21,406 bases of DNA, from contig JBPOJE010000110.1 in the NCBI GenBank assembly GCA_052033935.1, forward strand, positions 1 to 21,406, given 5' to 3'. Shown here piece after piece: positions 7,352 to 15,400 of this stretch. The position numbers were made by a program, and so were the translations under genes. Every line of letters begins with the position of its first letter. Position 1 is the first letter of the stretch. The notes beneath the pieces were generated by a model. The model was not told the origin of the DNA. It made no database searches and worked only from the letters and a program-made list of their open reading frames with translations. The stretch is from JAGVUD01 sp052033935 (GTDB taxonomy: Bacteria > Armatimonadota > UBA5829 > DSUL01).

Positions 7352-7770
7352 ACGCGGAGCGGCCGGGGGTTGTGCTGGCGGTGGACCCGGGCACGGAGAA
7401 GTGCGGGCTTGCCGCCGTTAGTGCCGAAGGGGTGCTTGCTCGCGAGATATGCCCCACCGCAAGCCTCGTCGTGCGCGTGCGTGCCCTCCGCGAGCGCCTG
7501 GGAGTGGGGCGCATTGTCGTGGGGGACGGCACAAACGGCCGAAAGCTGGCCCGCGCCATCGGCGAACAGCCCGATCTGCCCGCGGCCGAACTCGTGGACG
7601 AGGCCTATACAACATTAGAGGCAAAAAACCGATACTTTCATGATAACCCTCCCCGGGGGTACCGGCGTCTAATACCCGGTAGCCTATTGACGCCGCGGGA
7701 GCCGATTGACGATTATGTCGCGGTGATCCTCGCAGAGAGGGCGCTTCGGCAGGAGGGGGAGGGGGGCTAG
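7348..7770 (+). CDS. YqgF/RuvX-like RNase H-fold nuclease (predicted)
   Basis: A 140-residue protein starting at GTG 7348 inside the stop of the DUF3084 gene. It shows the YqgF layout: strand 1 VLAVDPGTEKCGLAAV with Asp13, IVVGDGTNGRKLARAIG, LVDEAYTTLEAKNRYF with Glu85, and the C-terminal PIDDYVAVILAERAL with Asp121-Asp122. Three acidic positions of an RNase H-type site are therefore present. The NPPRGYRRLIPGSL segment is like the cyanobacterial branch of the family rather than E. coli RuvX/YqgF. Family members process 16S rRNA ends or act on branched DNA; which one applies here cannot be told. The stop at 7770 is followed by a 320-base gap, so this is the last gene of the lpt operon. Confidence 0.82.
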   Translation: MNAERPGVVLAVDPGTEKCGLAAVSAEGVLAREICPTASLVVRVRALRERLGVGRIVVGDGTNGRKLARAIGEQPDLPAAELVDEAYTTLEAKNRYFHDNPPRGYRRLIPGSLLTPREPIDDYVAVILAERALRQEGEGG

Positions 7771-7865
7771 AGCCTGGCAGTTGTGGGTGTTAGCGCCCGC
7801 GGCGCGTCTGGTGAGTGACAACAGAATTCAAGTTTCGGTGCGTCTGTTTCTGCGGCCGGCTACAA

Positions 7866-7894
7866 TTGACAAATGCGGCCGTCCGTGGTAAACT
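7866..7894 (+). promoter_or_regulatory. Strong promoter of the SLH porin gene
   Basis: A perfect -35 TTGACA (7866-7871), 17 bases, and -10 TAAACT (7889-7894) with an extended TG at 7886-7887. Transcription should begin near 7901, leaving a leader of about 190 bases before ATG 8091. It is the best promoter match in the window and fits a highly expressed envelope protein. The rest of the 7771-8090 gap holds no ORF with coding character that I can support. Confidence 0.72.
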
Positions 7895-7900
7895 GCACCG

Positions 7901-8090
7901 GCAAGATGTTCTACACGCGCCTGTTTGGGACGTGTGGCACAGCGCACATGGATGGTGCGTGAAAAGGCCGCAGGGGAGGCTGGCGAGATGGAGGGAACAT
8001 GGATACTCCAGAATGCCTTCTTTCCCTGCAGGGTTTACCTCCACACCATCCTCCGGGTGCGCACTTATACTCCTGAGGAGGAAAAACGCA
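7901..8090 (+). promoter_or_regulatory. Long 5' leader of the porin mRNA with ribosome-binding site
   Basis: This untranslated stretch lies between the inferred start site and ATG 8091. It ends in a strong ribosome-binding site, TGAGGAGGAA (8074-8083), 7 bases from the ATG. Two CCTCC-type elements lie upstream (near 8037 and 8050-8054) and could pair with GAGGA at 8075-8082, hiding the site. A short hairpin GCGCAC/GTGCGT lies in the first half. An in-frame upstream GTG would extend the protein to 7815 but would start before the promoter and add a sequence without signal-peptide features. Confidence 0.4.
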
Positions 8091-10001
8091 ATGAGCAGAA
8101 AGGCTATGTTCGTTGGCCTGGTTGCGGTCGTCCTCGCGATTGCTGCCCCGAGCTTCGCTCAGGGGCCGTTCGCGGACGTTCCCGTTGACCACTGGGCCTA
8201 CGAGGCCGTGAGCCAGTTGCAGGAGAAGGGTATCGTCATCGGGTACCCGGACGGCACGTTCGGCGGCAAGCGCGCGATGACTCGCTACGAGTTCGCGCTC
8301 GCTCTGTCCCGCGCAATGCCCGTCATCTGCGACATGTGCCAGACCCAGCCCGTGAACCTGAGCGGGTATGCGACGAAGCAGGAGCTTCAGGATGCCGTTA
8401 AGGGTATCACCCCTGGTGGCGGCCCTGGCCCTGTGACCAAAGAAGACATGGACGCTCTCAAGAAGTCGGTCAACGAGTTCCGTGACGAGTTGAGCGGCAT
8501 GGGAGTGGACCTCGACGCCGTGAAGCGGGACGTTGCGAGTCTCGAAGAGCGCGTGGCCGCGATCGAAGCCGAGATGAAGAGGCTGAAGATCACGACCAAG
8601 CTGAACTTCTTCGCTGTCGCCGACAAGACCCGTGATGGCAATGCCCTCGACCGTGACAGCCGCAACATGAACACGACCAGCAACCTGCTTGGCAACATCG
8701 CGATGGTTCGCGACGCGGACGTGATCTTCAACTTCCAGGGTGGCGACACCCGGGCGAAGGTCGTCCTCAACGCCGGCAATTATCTGGGCCAGTACCTGGG
8801 CGGCTACGTCACTGACTTCGTCGGTGGACCCCGCTTCGACAACAATGACAACGTCAGCCTGTTCATGGCCTACGGCGAGATGCCGTTCCTTGGCGCTGAC
8901 GTGACGGTTGGCCGCTTCCCGATTCAGTTCACGAAGTGGACTTTGAAGAAGTTCGACGTTGACTCTTACACCGAGAACTGGAAGACGGATGACGGCAACT
9001 ACTACGTTGACGGTATCAAGGGCGCGTGGAACTGGGGTTCGGTGGACATTCTCGCTTTCGCCGGCAAGAACAACGGCAACGGCGGAATGTACACCCTGTC
9101 CTCCAGGCCCGCTATCGCCACGCCGTTCGCGGCCTTCAATGTCGGCGGCTTGGGTGGAACCGCGATCGGTATGATCCCGGGCCAGTTGGGTGTCGCTTCG
9201 GGCTATCCTGCAGTGCAGAGCGTTGGCGCCCGCGCGGCGTTCAACCTGGGCAGCATGAAGCTTGGCGCGAACTGGCTCTCCGCCAGCCCCACCTACAATG
9301 TCGCCAACTTTTACGATCGTGCTGACGTTTACGGCGCTGACCTCGAGCTCCCGCTCGGAAGCTGGAAGATGTCTGGCGCCTACACCGTCAGCGACACCCG
9401 CAGAGGGCCTAGTGGAGCCGCCAAGCTCAGCGACAGCAATGACGCTTGGGAAGTCGGCCTGTGTGGCAATCTCGGTAGCTTGGGCCTGTGGGCCAACTAC
9501 AAGGACGTCGCGCCGAACTTCTCCGCTCCTGGTGACTGGGGCAGGTTCGGCCGCTGGCAGAACCCTGTGGACATCAAGGGCCCGAGCGTTGGACTCAAGT
9601 GGGCGGCCGGCGATCGCTGGAGCCTGTCCGCGAGCGGCTCGTTCTTCGAGTTCGCCGAGGACACCCTCACGGATGTCACTGGCGCCGCCCAGACGATCCC
9701 GGGGCTTGATGACTGGAAGGTCAACACCTACAAGGGTGCCATCAACGTCGCCGTCGGCGCGAAGGGCGCTTTCGGCCTCGAGGGCGAGTGGGTCAAGTGG
9801 AAGCCGACCGGTGGCCCTGGCGGCGATCCGATGGAGACCTACTACACTCTGAGCTACAACCATCTGGTGAGCGACAATGCTAAGTTGCGCCTGCTCTATC
9901 AGATCGTTGAGTACAAGGACAAGGGCGCCGGTGCGTTCAGCCCTTACGGCAACAGCTACAAGGGCGACGTGGCCGTGGCTCAGGTGTCCATGGACTTCTA
10001 G
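8091..10001 (+). CDS. SLH-domain outer-membrane porin
   Basis: A 636-residue exported protein. The start at ATG 8091 is set by the ribosome-binding site TGAGGAGGAA and by a signal peptide with cleavage after SFA (residue 23). Residues about 25-77 form one S-layer-homology domain: FADVPVDHWAYEAVSQL, GYPDGTFGG and MTRYEFALALSRAM. A Cys-containing linker with a GGGPGP run follows, then a coiled coil (about 117-166), and a beta-barrel region (about 167-636) of alternating aromatic/small strands ending in VSMDF. The last Phe is the usual outer-membrane insertion signal. The plan matches the SLH-porins of cyanobacteria, Deinococcota and Armatimonadota, in which the SLH part binds peptidoglycan-linked polymer and the barrel is a pore, so the protein ties the outer membrane to the wall. 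It has its own promoter and terminator, so it is monocistronic. Substrates cannot be read from the sequence. Confidence 0.9.
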   Translation: MSRKAMFVGLVAVVLAIAAPSFAQGPFADVPVDHWAYEAVSQLQEKGIVIGYPDGTFGGKRAMTRYEFALALSRAMPVICDMCQTQPVNLSGYATKQELQDAVKGITPGGGPGPVTKEDMDALKKSVNEFRDELSGMGVDLDAVKRDVASLEERVAAIEAEMKRLKITTKLNFFAVADKTRDGNALDRDSRNMNTTSNLLGNIAMVRDADVIFNFQGGDTRAKVVLNAGNYLGQYLGGYVTDFVGGPRFDNNDNVSLFMAYGEMPFLGADVTVGRFPIQFTKWTLKKFDVDSYTENWKTDDGNYYVDGIKGAWNWGSVDILAFAGKNNGNGGMYTLSSRPAIATPFAAFNVGGLGGTAIGMIPGQLGVASGYPAVQSVGARAAFNLGSMKLGANWLSASPTYNVANFYDRADVYGADLELPLGSWKMSGAYTVSDTRRGPSGAAKLSDSNDAWEVGLCGNLGSLGLWANYKDVAPNFSAPGDWGRFGRWQNPVDIKGPSVGLKWAAGDRWSLSASGSFFEFAEDTLTDVTGAAQTIPGLDDWKVNTYKGAINVAVGAKGAFGLEGEWVKWKPTGGPGGDPMETYYTLSYNHLVSDNAKLRLLYQIVEYKDKGAGAFSPYGNSYKGDVAVAQVSMDF

Positions 10002-10067
10002 ATTGCCTTGGTCTGCTGACTGGCGGCGTAAGCTGCTGAGAAGCTGATCCGAGCATGACAGGTCTGA

Positions 10068-10113
10068 GGGGTCCCGGATCTCCTTTTCATCGAGGAGGCC
10101 GGGACCCTTTTTT
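10068..10113 (+). terminator. Rho-independent terminator of the porin gene
   Basis: The arms GGGTCCCGG (10069-10077) and CCGGGACCC (10099-10107) pair perfectly and are followed by six T (10108-10113). The 21-base loop can pair further inside (CTCC with GGAG). It lies 67 bases after the porin stop. Confidence 0.9.
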
Positions 10114-10224
10114 GGCTTTCGGCCGCTCTAACTATATGAGGCCAGTTTTACAGGCATCCGCTGGCGCCCATCGGGCAGACGTGCTTTGCCGGCGGCCTAG
10201 TGCGAGAGACGAAGAGGTAACACA

Positions 10225-10671
10225 GTGAGCAAAAAGACGAAAGCGATGAGGGTTGTGGCCGCGGTTATGGTAGTGGCGGTCGTTGCGGGTATCGGCGCCG
10301 TCCAGGTGCGGGCGCTTGATCTTGGCAGCATCATCAAGGTCGGCGGCATCGGTTTCCTCGTGGACCGGTTTGGCCCGCAGATCAACGACGCCATCAACAG
10401 CGCGCTCGGCAAGAACAAAGTTGATCCGTATGACGCGACCAAGGTCGTGCCGATCATCAGCATCGGCCGCGGCGGCTACATCGGCGCGGCGCAGGTGCAG
10501 GGACCTCAGGATGCGGTTGACACGGTCAAGGCGGTCGGTCAGATTGAGGTCGCATTCGGCAATCGTACATTCCGTATTAAAGCCCTCGTGCCGGTGAACA
10601 GCATCAACCCGACGAACATGAGCCGGGTGAAGGGCACCGGCGTCAGCGCGGTGATAGACGTCAAGATATAG
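10225..10671 (+). CDS. Small secreted protein of unknown function
   Basis: A 148-residue protein from GTG 10225, with GAGGTAA about 6 bases upstream. The signal peptide is clear: basic start MSKKTKAMR, a Val/Ala core, cleavage after VRA (residue 30). The mature 118 residues are small and regular: LGSIIKVGGIGFLVDRFG, a central VVPIISIGRGGYIGAAQVQG, and VGQIEVAFGNRTFRIKALVP. There are no cysteines or catalytic motifs that I can see, and I do not recognise the family. It could be a beta-rich periplasmic or surface protein. The terminator before it and tandem terminators after it indicate a one-gene unit; no good promoter is seen in 10114-10224 apart from a weak TATATG near 10133. Confidence 0.8.
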   Translation: MSKKTKAMRVVAAVMVVAVVAGIGAVQVRALDLGSIIKVGGIGFLVDRFGPQINDAINSALGKNKVDPYDATKVVPIISIGRGGYIGAAQVQGPQDAVDTVKAVGQIEVAFGNRTFRIKALVPVNSINPTNMSRVKGTGVSAVIDVKI

Positions 10672-10703
10672 CGGCCGAACGCAATCCCGCTAATCCGTGT
10701 GCG

Positions 10704-10733
10704 GGGAGCGCCTGCGGGCGCTCCCTCTCTTTT
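10704..10733 (+). terminator. Rho-independent terminator, first of a pair
   Basis: GGGAGCGCC (10704-10712) and GGCGCTCCC (10717-10725) form a perfect 9-bp stem with a TGCG loop, followed by TCTCTTTT. It lies 32 bases after the stop of the small secreted protein. Confidence 0.85.
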
Positions 10734-10738
10734 GGAGT

Positions 10739-10760
10739 GCGGCACGTAAGTGCCGCTTTT
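10739..10760 (+). terminator. Second tandem terminator hairpin
   Basis: GCGGCAC (10739-10745) and GTGCCGC (10750-10756) enclose a GTAA loop of the GNRA type, then TTTT. It stands 13 bases after the T-stretch end region of the first terminator stem and probably acts as backup against read-through into the convergent minus-strand gene. Confidence 0.65.
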
Positions 10761-10922
10761 GCTGACATCAGGGAGCAGGCAGCACAAGCAGAGCTTTCAT
10801 CAGCGTGAAAGGTTCCGCGCTTGATCTCGCCGCGGATGGCGGTTCAGCAAAGTGCAACGACCTGTCGTGGAAACCTGAACAGAACGGGGCTATAGTCACT
10901 CTGCTCGTGCTCTACTCTGCGC

Positions 10923-12293
10923 TCACGCTTCCGCGCAGCGCAGGGCCGTTTCGACGCTGCGCCGCGCACACTCTGAAATCGCGATGGGGTGGAAGCCCGG
11001 AATCGCCGCATACAGCGTGTCATTCAGCGGCGCGATCCACTTCTCCGGAAGCTTTTCGTAGCCATACGCCGCGCCCCAGAGCGATCCTGCCGTTGCCCCG
11101 TTGCAGTCCGTATCCCATCCGCCCGTCACGGCGGCGACAGTCGTCTTCTCGAAGTCGTCTCCGCCGAACGCGATGGCGGCGGCAGTAAGCGCGGCATTGT
11201 TGTTCGTATGAACGCCGTCGTAGTGCCCCCACCTCTTCCAGAGTTCGTCGTGCAGCTCGTCCAGGCCGTTCGCCTGCTTGCCGAGGGCGATCCCCTCGCT
11301 GACGTCTTTCGCAAGGCGGCTTGTGGACGGAATGCACTGCAGACCTTGCTCCAGCGCCGCCAGGGCGTCCTCGCACGCGAACGCGGCGGCAATGGCCGAC
11401 GCAAAGAGCATCTCCCCGTAGATGCCGTTCTTCACATGCGAAAGCGCAGCGTCACGATAGCCGAACTCGGCCCCGAGAGCGGCCTGTCCTGCCGCGCCGT
11501 ACGCCCAGCCGTCCGCCCGAATCTGCGCCCCGATCCACTCGCGGAACGGGTTCCGGTGCGTTCGGACGTACTCCAGCGCGGCGTCGTCCAGCGGCCCCTG
11601 CTCCAGGGTGTTTGTCAGGTTTCTGTAGGCCACCCGCTCGGCGGTACACGTTTGCCCGATGGGGAGGATGTTCCACCAGGCGTGCGCCACGTCCACCGTC
11701 GTGAAAGCGGCACCCTTCTGCTCCAGCACGCGCAGTCCCAGCACCGTGTAGCGGATGTCGTCGTCCGTCTCCATAAAGCGGATGCGCTCGCGCGTCGAGT
11801 CCGGGCACCCGATGTCGTACCCCTCGATGACCCCCGCGTTTGGCACATAGAAGTCGAGCGGCCACGCGCCCGCGCCTTTCAGATAGATGCGAATGCCCTG
11901 CCATCCGGGCACGCCGTCGCGGCTGTTCATAAACGGCCCGCGCTCCAGCGGCTTGCCGAGCGCGCAGGCGGCGCACCTTCCGAACCATGCGCCCCGCGTG
12001 CGGTCGAGAAGAACTCCGCCGTTCATCTCCGAGGCCCGTACGCCTGCCTCACCGGCCTTGAGCATCGGGCTCAGGCTCACGATGGTCTCCCAGTCGTTCG
12101 GTTCGTCGAATGGGAAGTCCGGCGATACGCTCAGCCGCACCAGCGCGTCGTAGGCGGCCTCGATTTCAGCAAGCGCCGACTCCGCGCTCACTCCCCGCAC
12201 GGCGGCGTCCACCGCCCCGCAGTCCACGCCCTCTTCCTTCCGCTGTCGCGCCTCCTGCATCAGCAGCGAGAATATCCAGTTGCTCAGACTCAT
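10923..12293 (-). CDS. ADP-ribosylglycohydrolase-family protein
   Basis: A 456-residue protein from ATG 12293 (GAGAGAG just upstream). After an N-terminal helical extension of about 95 residues, the ADP-ribosylglycohydrolase (DraG/ARH) all-helical fold begins at RTRGAWFGRCAACALGKPLE (99-117). The first metal-binding motif is METDDDIRYTVLGL (174-187) and the second is GGWDTDCNGATAGSLWGA (391-408), with Asp394 and Asp396; the acidic residues for a two-Mg site are present. The family removes ADP-ribose from proteins, nucleic acids or small molecules, but many members of this long subgroup have no known substrate, and some lie near carbohydrate genes, as here. It is cytoplasmic (no signal peptide). 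It follows the large hydrolase gene and the Tat-signal remnant on the same strand, and may be co-transcribed with them. Confidence 0.85.
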   Translation of the reverse strand: MSLSNWIFSLLMQEARQRKEEGVDCGAVDAAVRGVSAESALAEIEAAYDALVRLSVSPDFPFDEPNDWETIVSLSPMLKAGEAGVRASEMNGGVLLDRTRGAWFGRCAACALGKPLERGPFMNSRDGVPGWQGIRIYLKGAGAWPLDFYVPNAGVIEGYDIGCPDSTRERIRFMETDDDIRYTVLGLRVLEQKGAAFTTVDVAHAWWNILPIGQTCTAERVAYRNLTNTLEQGPLDDAALEYVRTHRNPFREWIGAQIRADGWAYGAAGQAALGAEFGYRDAALSHVKNGIYGEMLFASAIAAAFACEDALAALEQGLQCIPSTSRLAKDVSEGIALGKQANGLDELHDELWKRWGHYDGVHTNNNAALTAAAIAFGGDDFEKTTVAAVTGGWDTDCNGATAGSLWGAAYGYEKLPEKWIAPLNDTLYAAIPGFHPIAISECARRSVETALRCAEA

Positions 12294-12341
12294 CTCTCTC
12301 AGTTACCCTTCTCCGTCTCAATCCGCAGCCGCATCGCATAC

Positions 12342-12442
12342 CTACGCCCCGCTCAAACGAACCTCCGGGATGCTCAGAGTGAGCGAGAACGCCTGCGCGC
12401 CCCGGCCGCGGCGGAACCCTTCAGAAAGTCCCTTCTGTCCAA
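12342..12442 (-). pseudogene. Remnant of a twin-arginine signal peptide ORF
   Basis: From TTG 12442, 8 bases after the stop of the large hydrolase, the minus strand reads (M)DRRDFLKGSAAAG, a near-perfect Tat signal (RR-x-F-L-K). As printed the frame ends at TGA 12374. Adding one G to the GGGG run near 12402 would continue it as AQAFSLTLSIPEV... and stop at TAG 12342, 33 codons in all. No mature domain follows before the ADP-ribosylglycohydrolase start at 12293. It is therefore either the 5' end of a deleted Tat substrate or a chance match; the length and exactness of the motif make chance unlikely. The rest of the 12294-12450 gap shows nothing else. Confidence 0.45.
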
Positions 12443-12450
12443 GTGTATCT

Positions 12451-15400
12451 TCACTTCGGCTTCAGCCTCACCCAGAACTTCTGGCCGAACCGCGTGCGCG
12501 CGTCCGCCAGAAACGTGATGAGCACCTTTGTCTCCGTTTTCAGACCGGCCGGGTATATCTCCACGTTCGCGAGCGTCGCCGATCTGTGCCTGGTCAGTGG
12601 GCCGGGCAGAGGGTTGACAACGTACGTGTCGCTCTCCGCCACGATGTACACCGACCCCGGCGGCGCGTCATGTCCGGGCTGCGTCACCCATCTCGCCTCG
12701 CCCAGGTTCGTGACCTGCAGGCGGGCGATCACAGGTTTGCGCGTGGAAACCGTCACGGTGCCGCCGCTGACGGGTTTCACCCACTTCCCGGCGGCGTCCA
12801 GAACCTCCACGCTGTCGAAGAACCCGTCCAGATACTTTGCCGGGTTGTCGCCGTTCCAGCCGTTGTTGCCCACCGCCAGCGCGGGGCAGGTCTCGGATGT
12901 CGTGTCCGTGCCCGCCGTTTTCAGTCCGGGCGTCAGTCCCCGGCGGATGGCGTCCCAGAACTCGTCCTTCACTTTGTCGTATATGCCCGCGATGCCGTCC
13001 GGGTGCTCGTCGCGGTCGAACTCGATCCAGGTGTCAATCGCCTGCGCAGGCGGGCCGTTCAGGAATGCTTCGGCGTTCTCTCGTATGACGGCCGAGACGG
13101 GGCGGTCGCTTCCATCCGGGTTGATGATCCCGTAGTCGCTGTTCTCGCCGTACCTGAAGCCGCCAGGATACCACCAGTAGAACACCCCGTCGTACCCGCT
13201 TGCGCTCATCATTCTGTAGAAATCGCGGGAGTACTGCGCCTGGAACTCCAGCCTGCCGGGGCCCGTCTGCTTCGCGCCCTCGTCCCACGAGCTGACGCCC
13301 ATCTCCGCCCACATCACCGGCTTGCCCGGCGCCGCCCACCGGATGTATTCGAACTCGAACCAGCCCCTCTTCACCTTGTCCCAGTCGCCGATGCGGCCGT
13401 AGGCTTCCGGTTCGATGATGTCCACCGCCGCCGCCAGATAAGGGAAGTCGTACGGAATCCGTCCGTCCCAGCGATAGTCCGGGTTGCCCGCCTCCGCCAT
13501 CCGGAAGCTCACCAGATGGTTCGGGTCCAGCCCGCGCACCAGCGCCCGCGCCTTGCTGTACTTGTCGTAGAGCAGTGTGTCCAGGAACCTGCGGTACGCC
13601 GCGGTCATCTTCCACCACGGGCCGCCGGTGTCAATCATGTGCGGAAGCGGATTCGTCACCGCGCCCTTGCTGTCGCGCACAACGGGCACGCCCCAGTCCT
13701 TCTCCGCGTTCTCCAGGTTCCTGTAGCGCTGGATGATCCACCGCTCCCACTCCGCGTCCCAGATCTTCCGGTCCTCATGCGTGTTGAACATCGGCTCCCA
13801 CGCCAAATCGTAGGCGAACACCGTGTCGTCGTCCCACAGCCTGTAGTAGTGGATGATCTTGCTGATCTCGGGCCACAGGAAGTCCATCGGAGTTCCCGGC
13901 CGAAGCGAGAGGTTGGCCTTCAGCCCCAGTTCGCGGAGCTGCCGCAGCAGGTCGAGCAGGTTCTGGTCCTCCGTCATTCCGCTGTAGATGAAAACGCTGA
14001 CCGAGTTGAGGCCGAGGTCCTTCACATGCTCCAGGTCGCGTCGGATCACCTCCGGGTCGTACGAGCGCGCGCCGATCCAGTGCTCGAAGTACTCCCCGTC
14101 TTCCGTTCCGATACCCGACGACGGCATGTAGTTGACCCCGTGGGCCTTCCACCTCTTGCCGTCCAGCACAAACTCGCCGTTGACGGACTTCACGAAATGC
14201 TTCACCTTACTTGGCCTGTAAACGTGCACTTCGTGCGAAACCCGGTCAATCATCCGCTCGCCGTCCAGCATCTCGGCAGTCACCCTGTAGCCGCCGTCCG
14301 GCCACGACGCCGGTTTCCACGCGGACGAGACAGGTTTGGTTTCACCGGGCATCAGGTCCACCGTCCACGTTCGCGTAACGACAGGCGGGGCGTTCCCCGC
14401 AGCCACGCTCACGCGCAGAGTCACGCCCTTGCGCTCCAGCGTGCTCACGTTCGCGGCGGTCACCCCCAGCTTCAGTTCCTGATCCTCAAAGTAGGTGTAG
14501 AAGTTCGACCCGCCATCCAGAATGAACAGCCCGTCGCGCATCCGCCCGGCGCAGGCCTGTATCATCGCCAGCGCACCGGGCTCGCGATACCAGTCCGAAT
14601 CCCCGATGCCGAAGGAGGCCCAGATACCGCCCTTATACGGCCCCGCCGTGTGGACTGTCATGGCCGCGGGCGCTCCGCGCCATTCGCCCGTGCCTGTGCG
14701 CGCTTCTAGGAGAGGAATCCAGCGCCAGTCGCGCCCTTTCGCGAACCCTCCTCCGCGCGGGCGGGGCTGGACGCTGCGCAGAACAGCAGGAACGGGCAGA
14801 TCCGCCGAAGCTGTGATCACCTGATCGCTTCTTGCCGAGAGCGCCTCCGCTCCCGTCACGTCGAACAGTTTGTACGAGGGCGAGAGCGTGTCCAGCGCTG
14901 GCGGGGCGAACGAATCCACCACCTCCTGATAATCCGGTGTCATCTTCGCCGTGCCAACCGGCCCCACCCAGTACTCGTGATCGCCCCCCAGAGTCCCCGT
15001 GTGCGAGAACGCCAGCCCGAACGTTAGTTGACGGGCGTTTTGCGGCTTGAACGAATCTTCGTGTCCTCCCCGCCCGGGAACGCTGGTCCAGAATCGGAAG
15101 TCCTGCGGGGCCAGCACGTACCTCCGCCATTCCCGCGACAGGAGCACTACCGCAATCCAGCGCGAGCCATCCTGCTCGGTCCACTCAACCGAGAGCAGTG
15201 ATGTCCGCGGGCCGCCCTTTGCCGAAAACACCGTAAGCGTGTGGCCCTCGGCGAAGGGCGCTTCGAGGTCGGGCGAACGAAATGTCTCCCACCCGTCCAG
15301 GCCGCTCATCTGCACGTGCAGCGCGCTCACGCCCGGCGCGGGGCCGCTGGCGACCGGCTCATACAGAGTCTCTCGTTCGCCCGGATTGGACGTGCGCTGC

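Noticed and set aside
7815..8090. N-terminal extension of the porin from GTG 7815
   Set aside because: It begins before the promoter at 7866-7894 and hides the signal peptide that starts at ATG 8091.
7911..9863. A minus-strand frame of 650 codons
   Set aside because: Antisense shadow of the strongly biased porin gene; no recognisable domain.
10805..11188. A plus-strand frame of 127 codons after the tandem terminators
   Set aside because: Mostly antisense to the ADP-ribosylglycohydrolase 3' end, without a ribosome-binding site or domain.
10989..12518. A plus-strand frame of 509 codons
   Set aside because: Antisense shadow of the ADP-ribosylglycohydrolase.
12280..14709. A plus-strand frame of 809 codons
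   Set aside because: Antisense shadow of the large hydrolase, Arg/His/Val-rich as expected of an opposite-strand frame in high-GC DNA.
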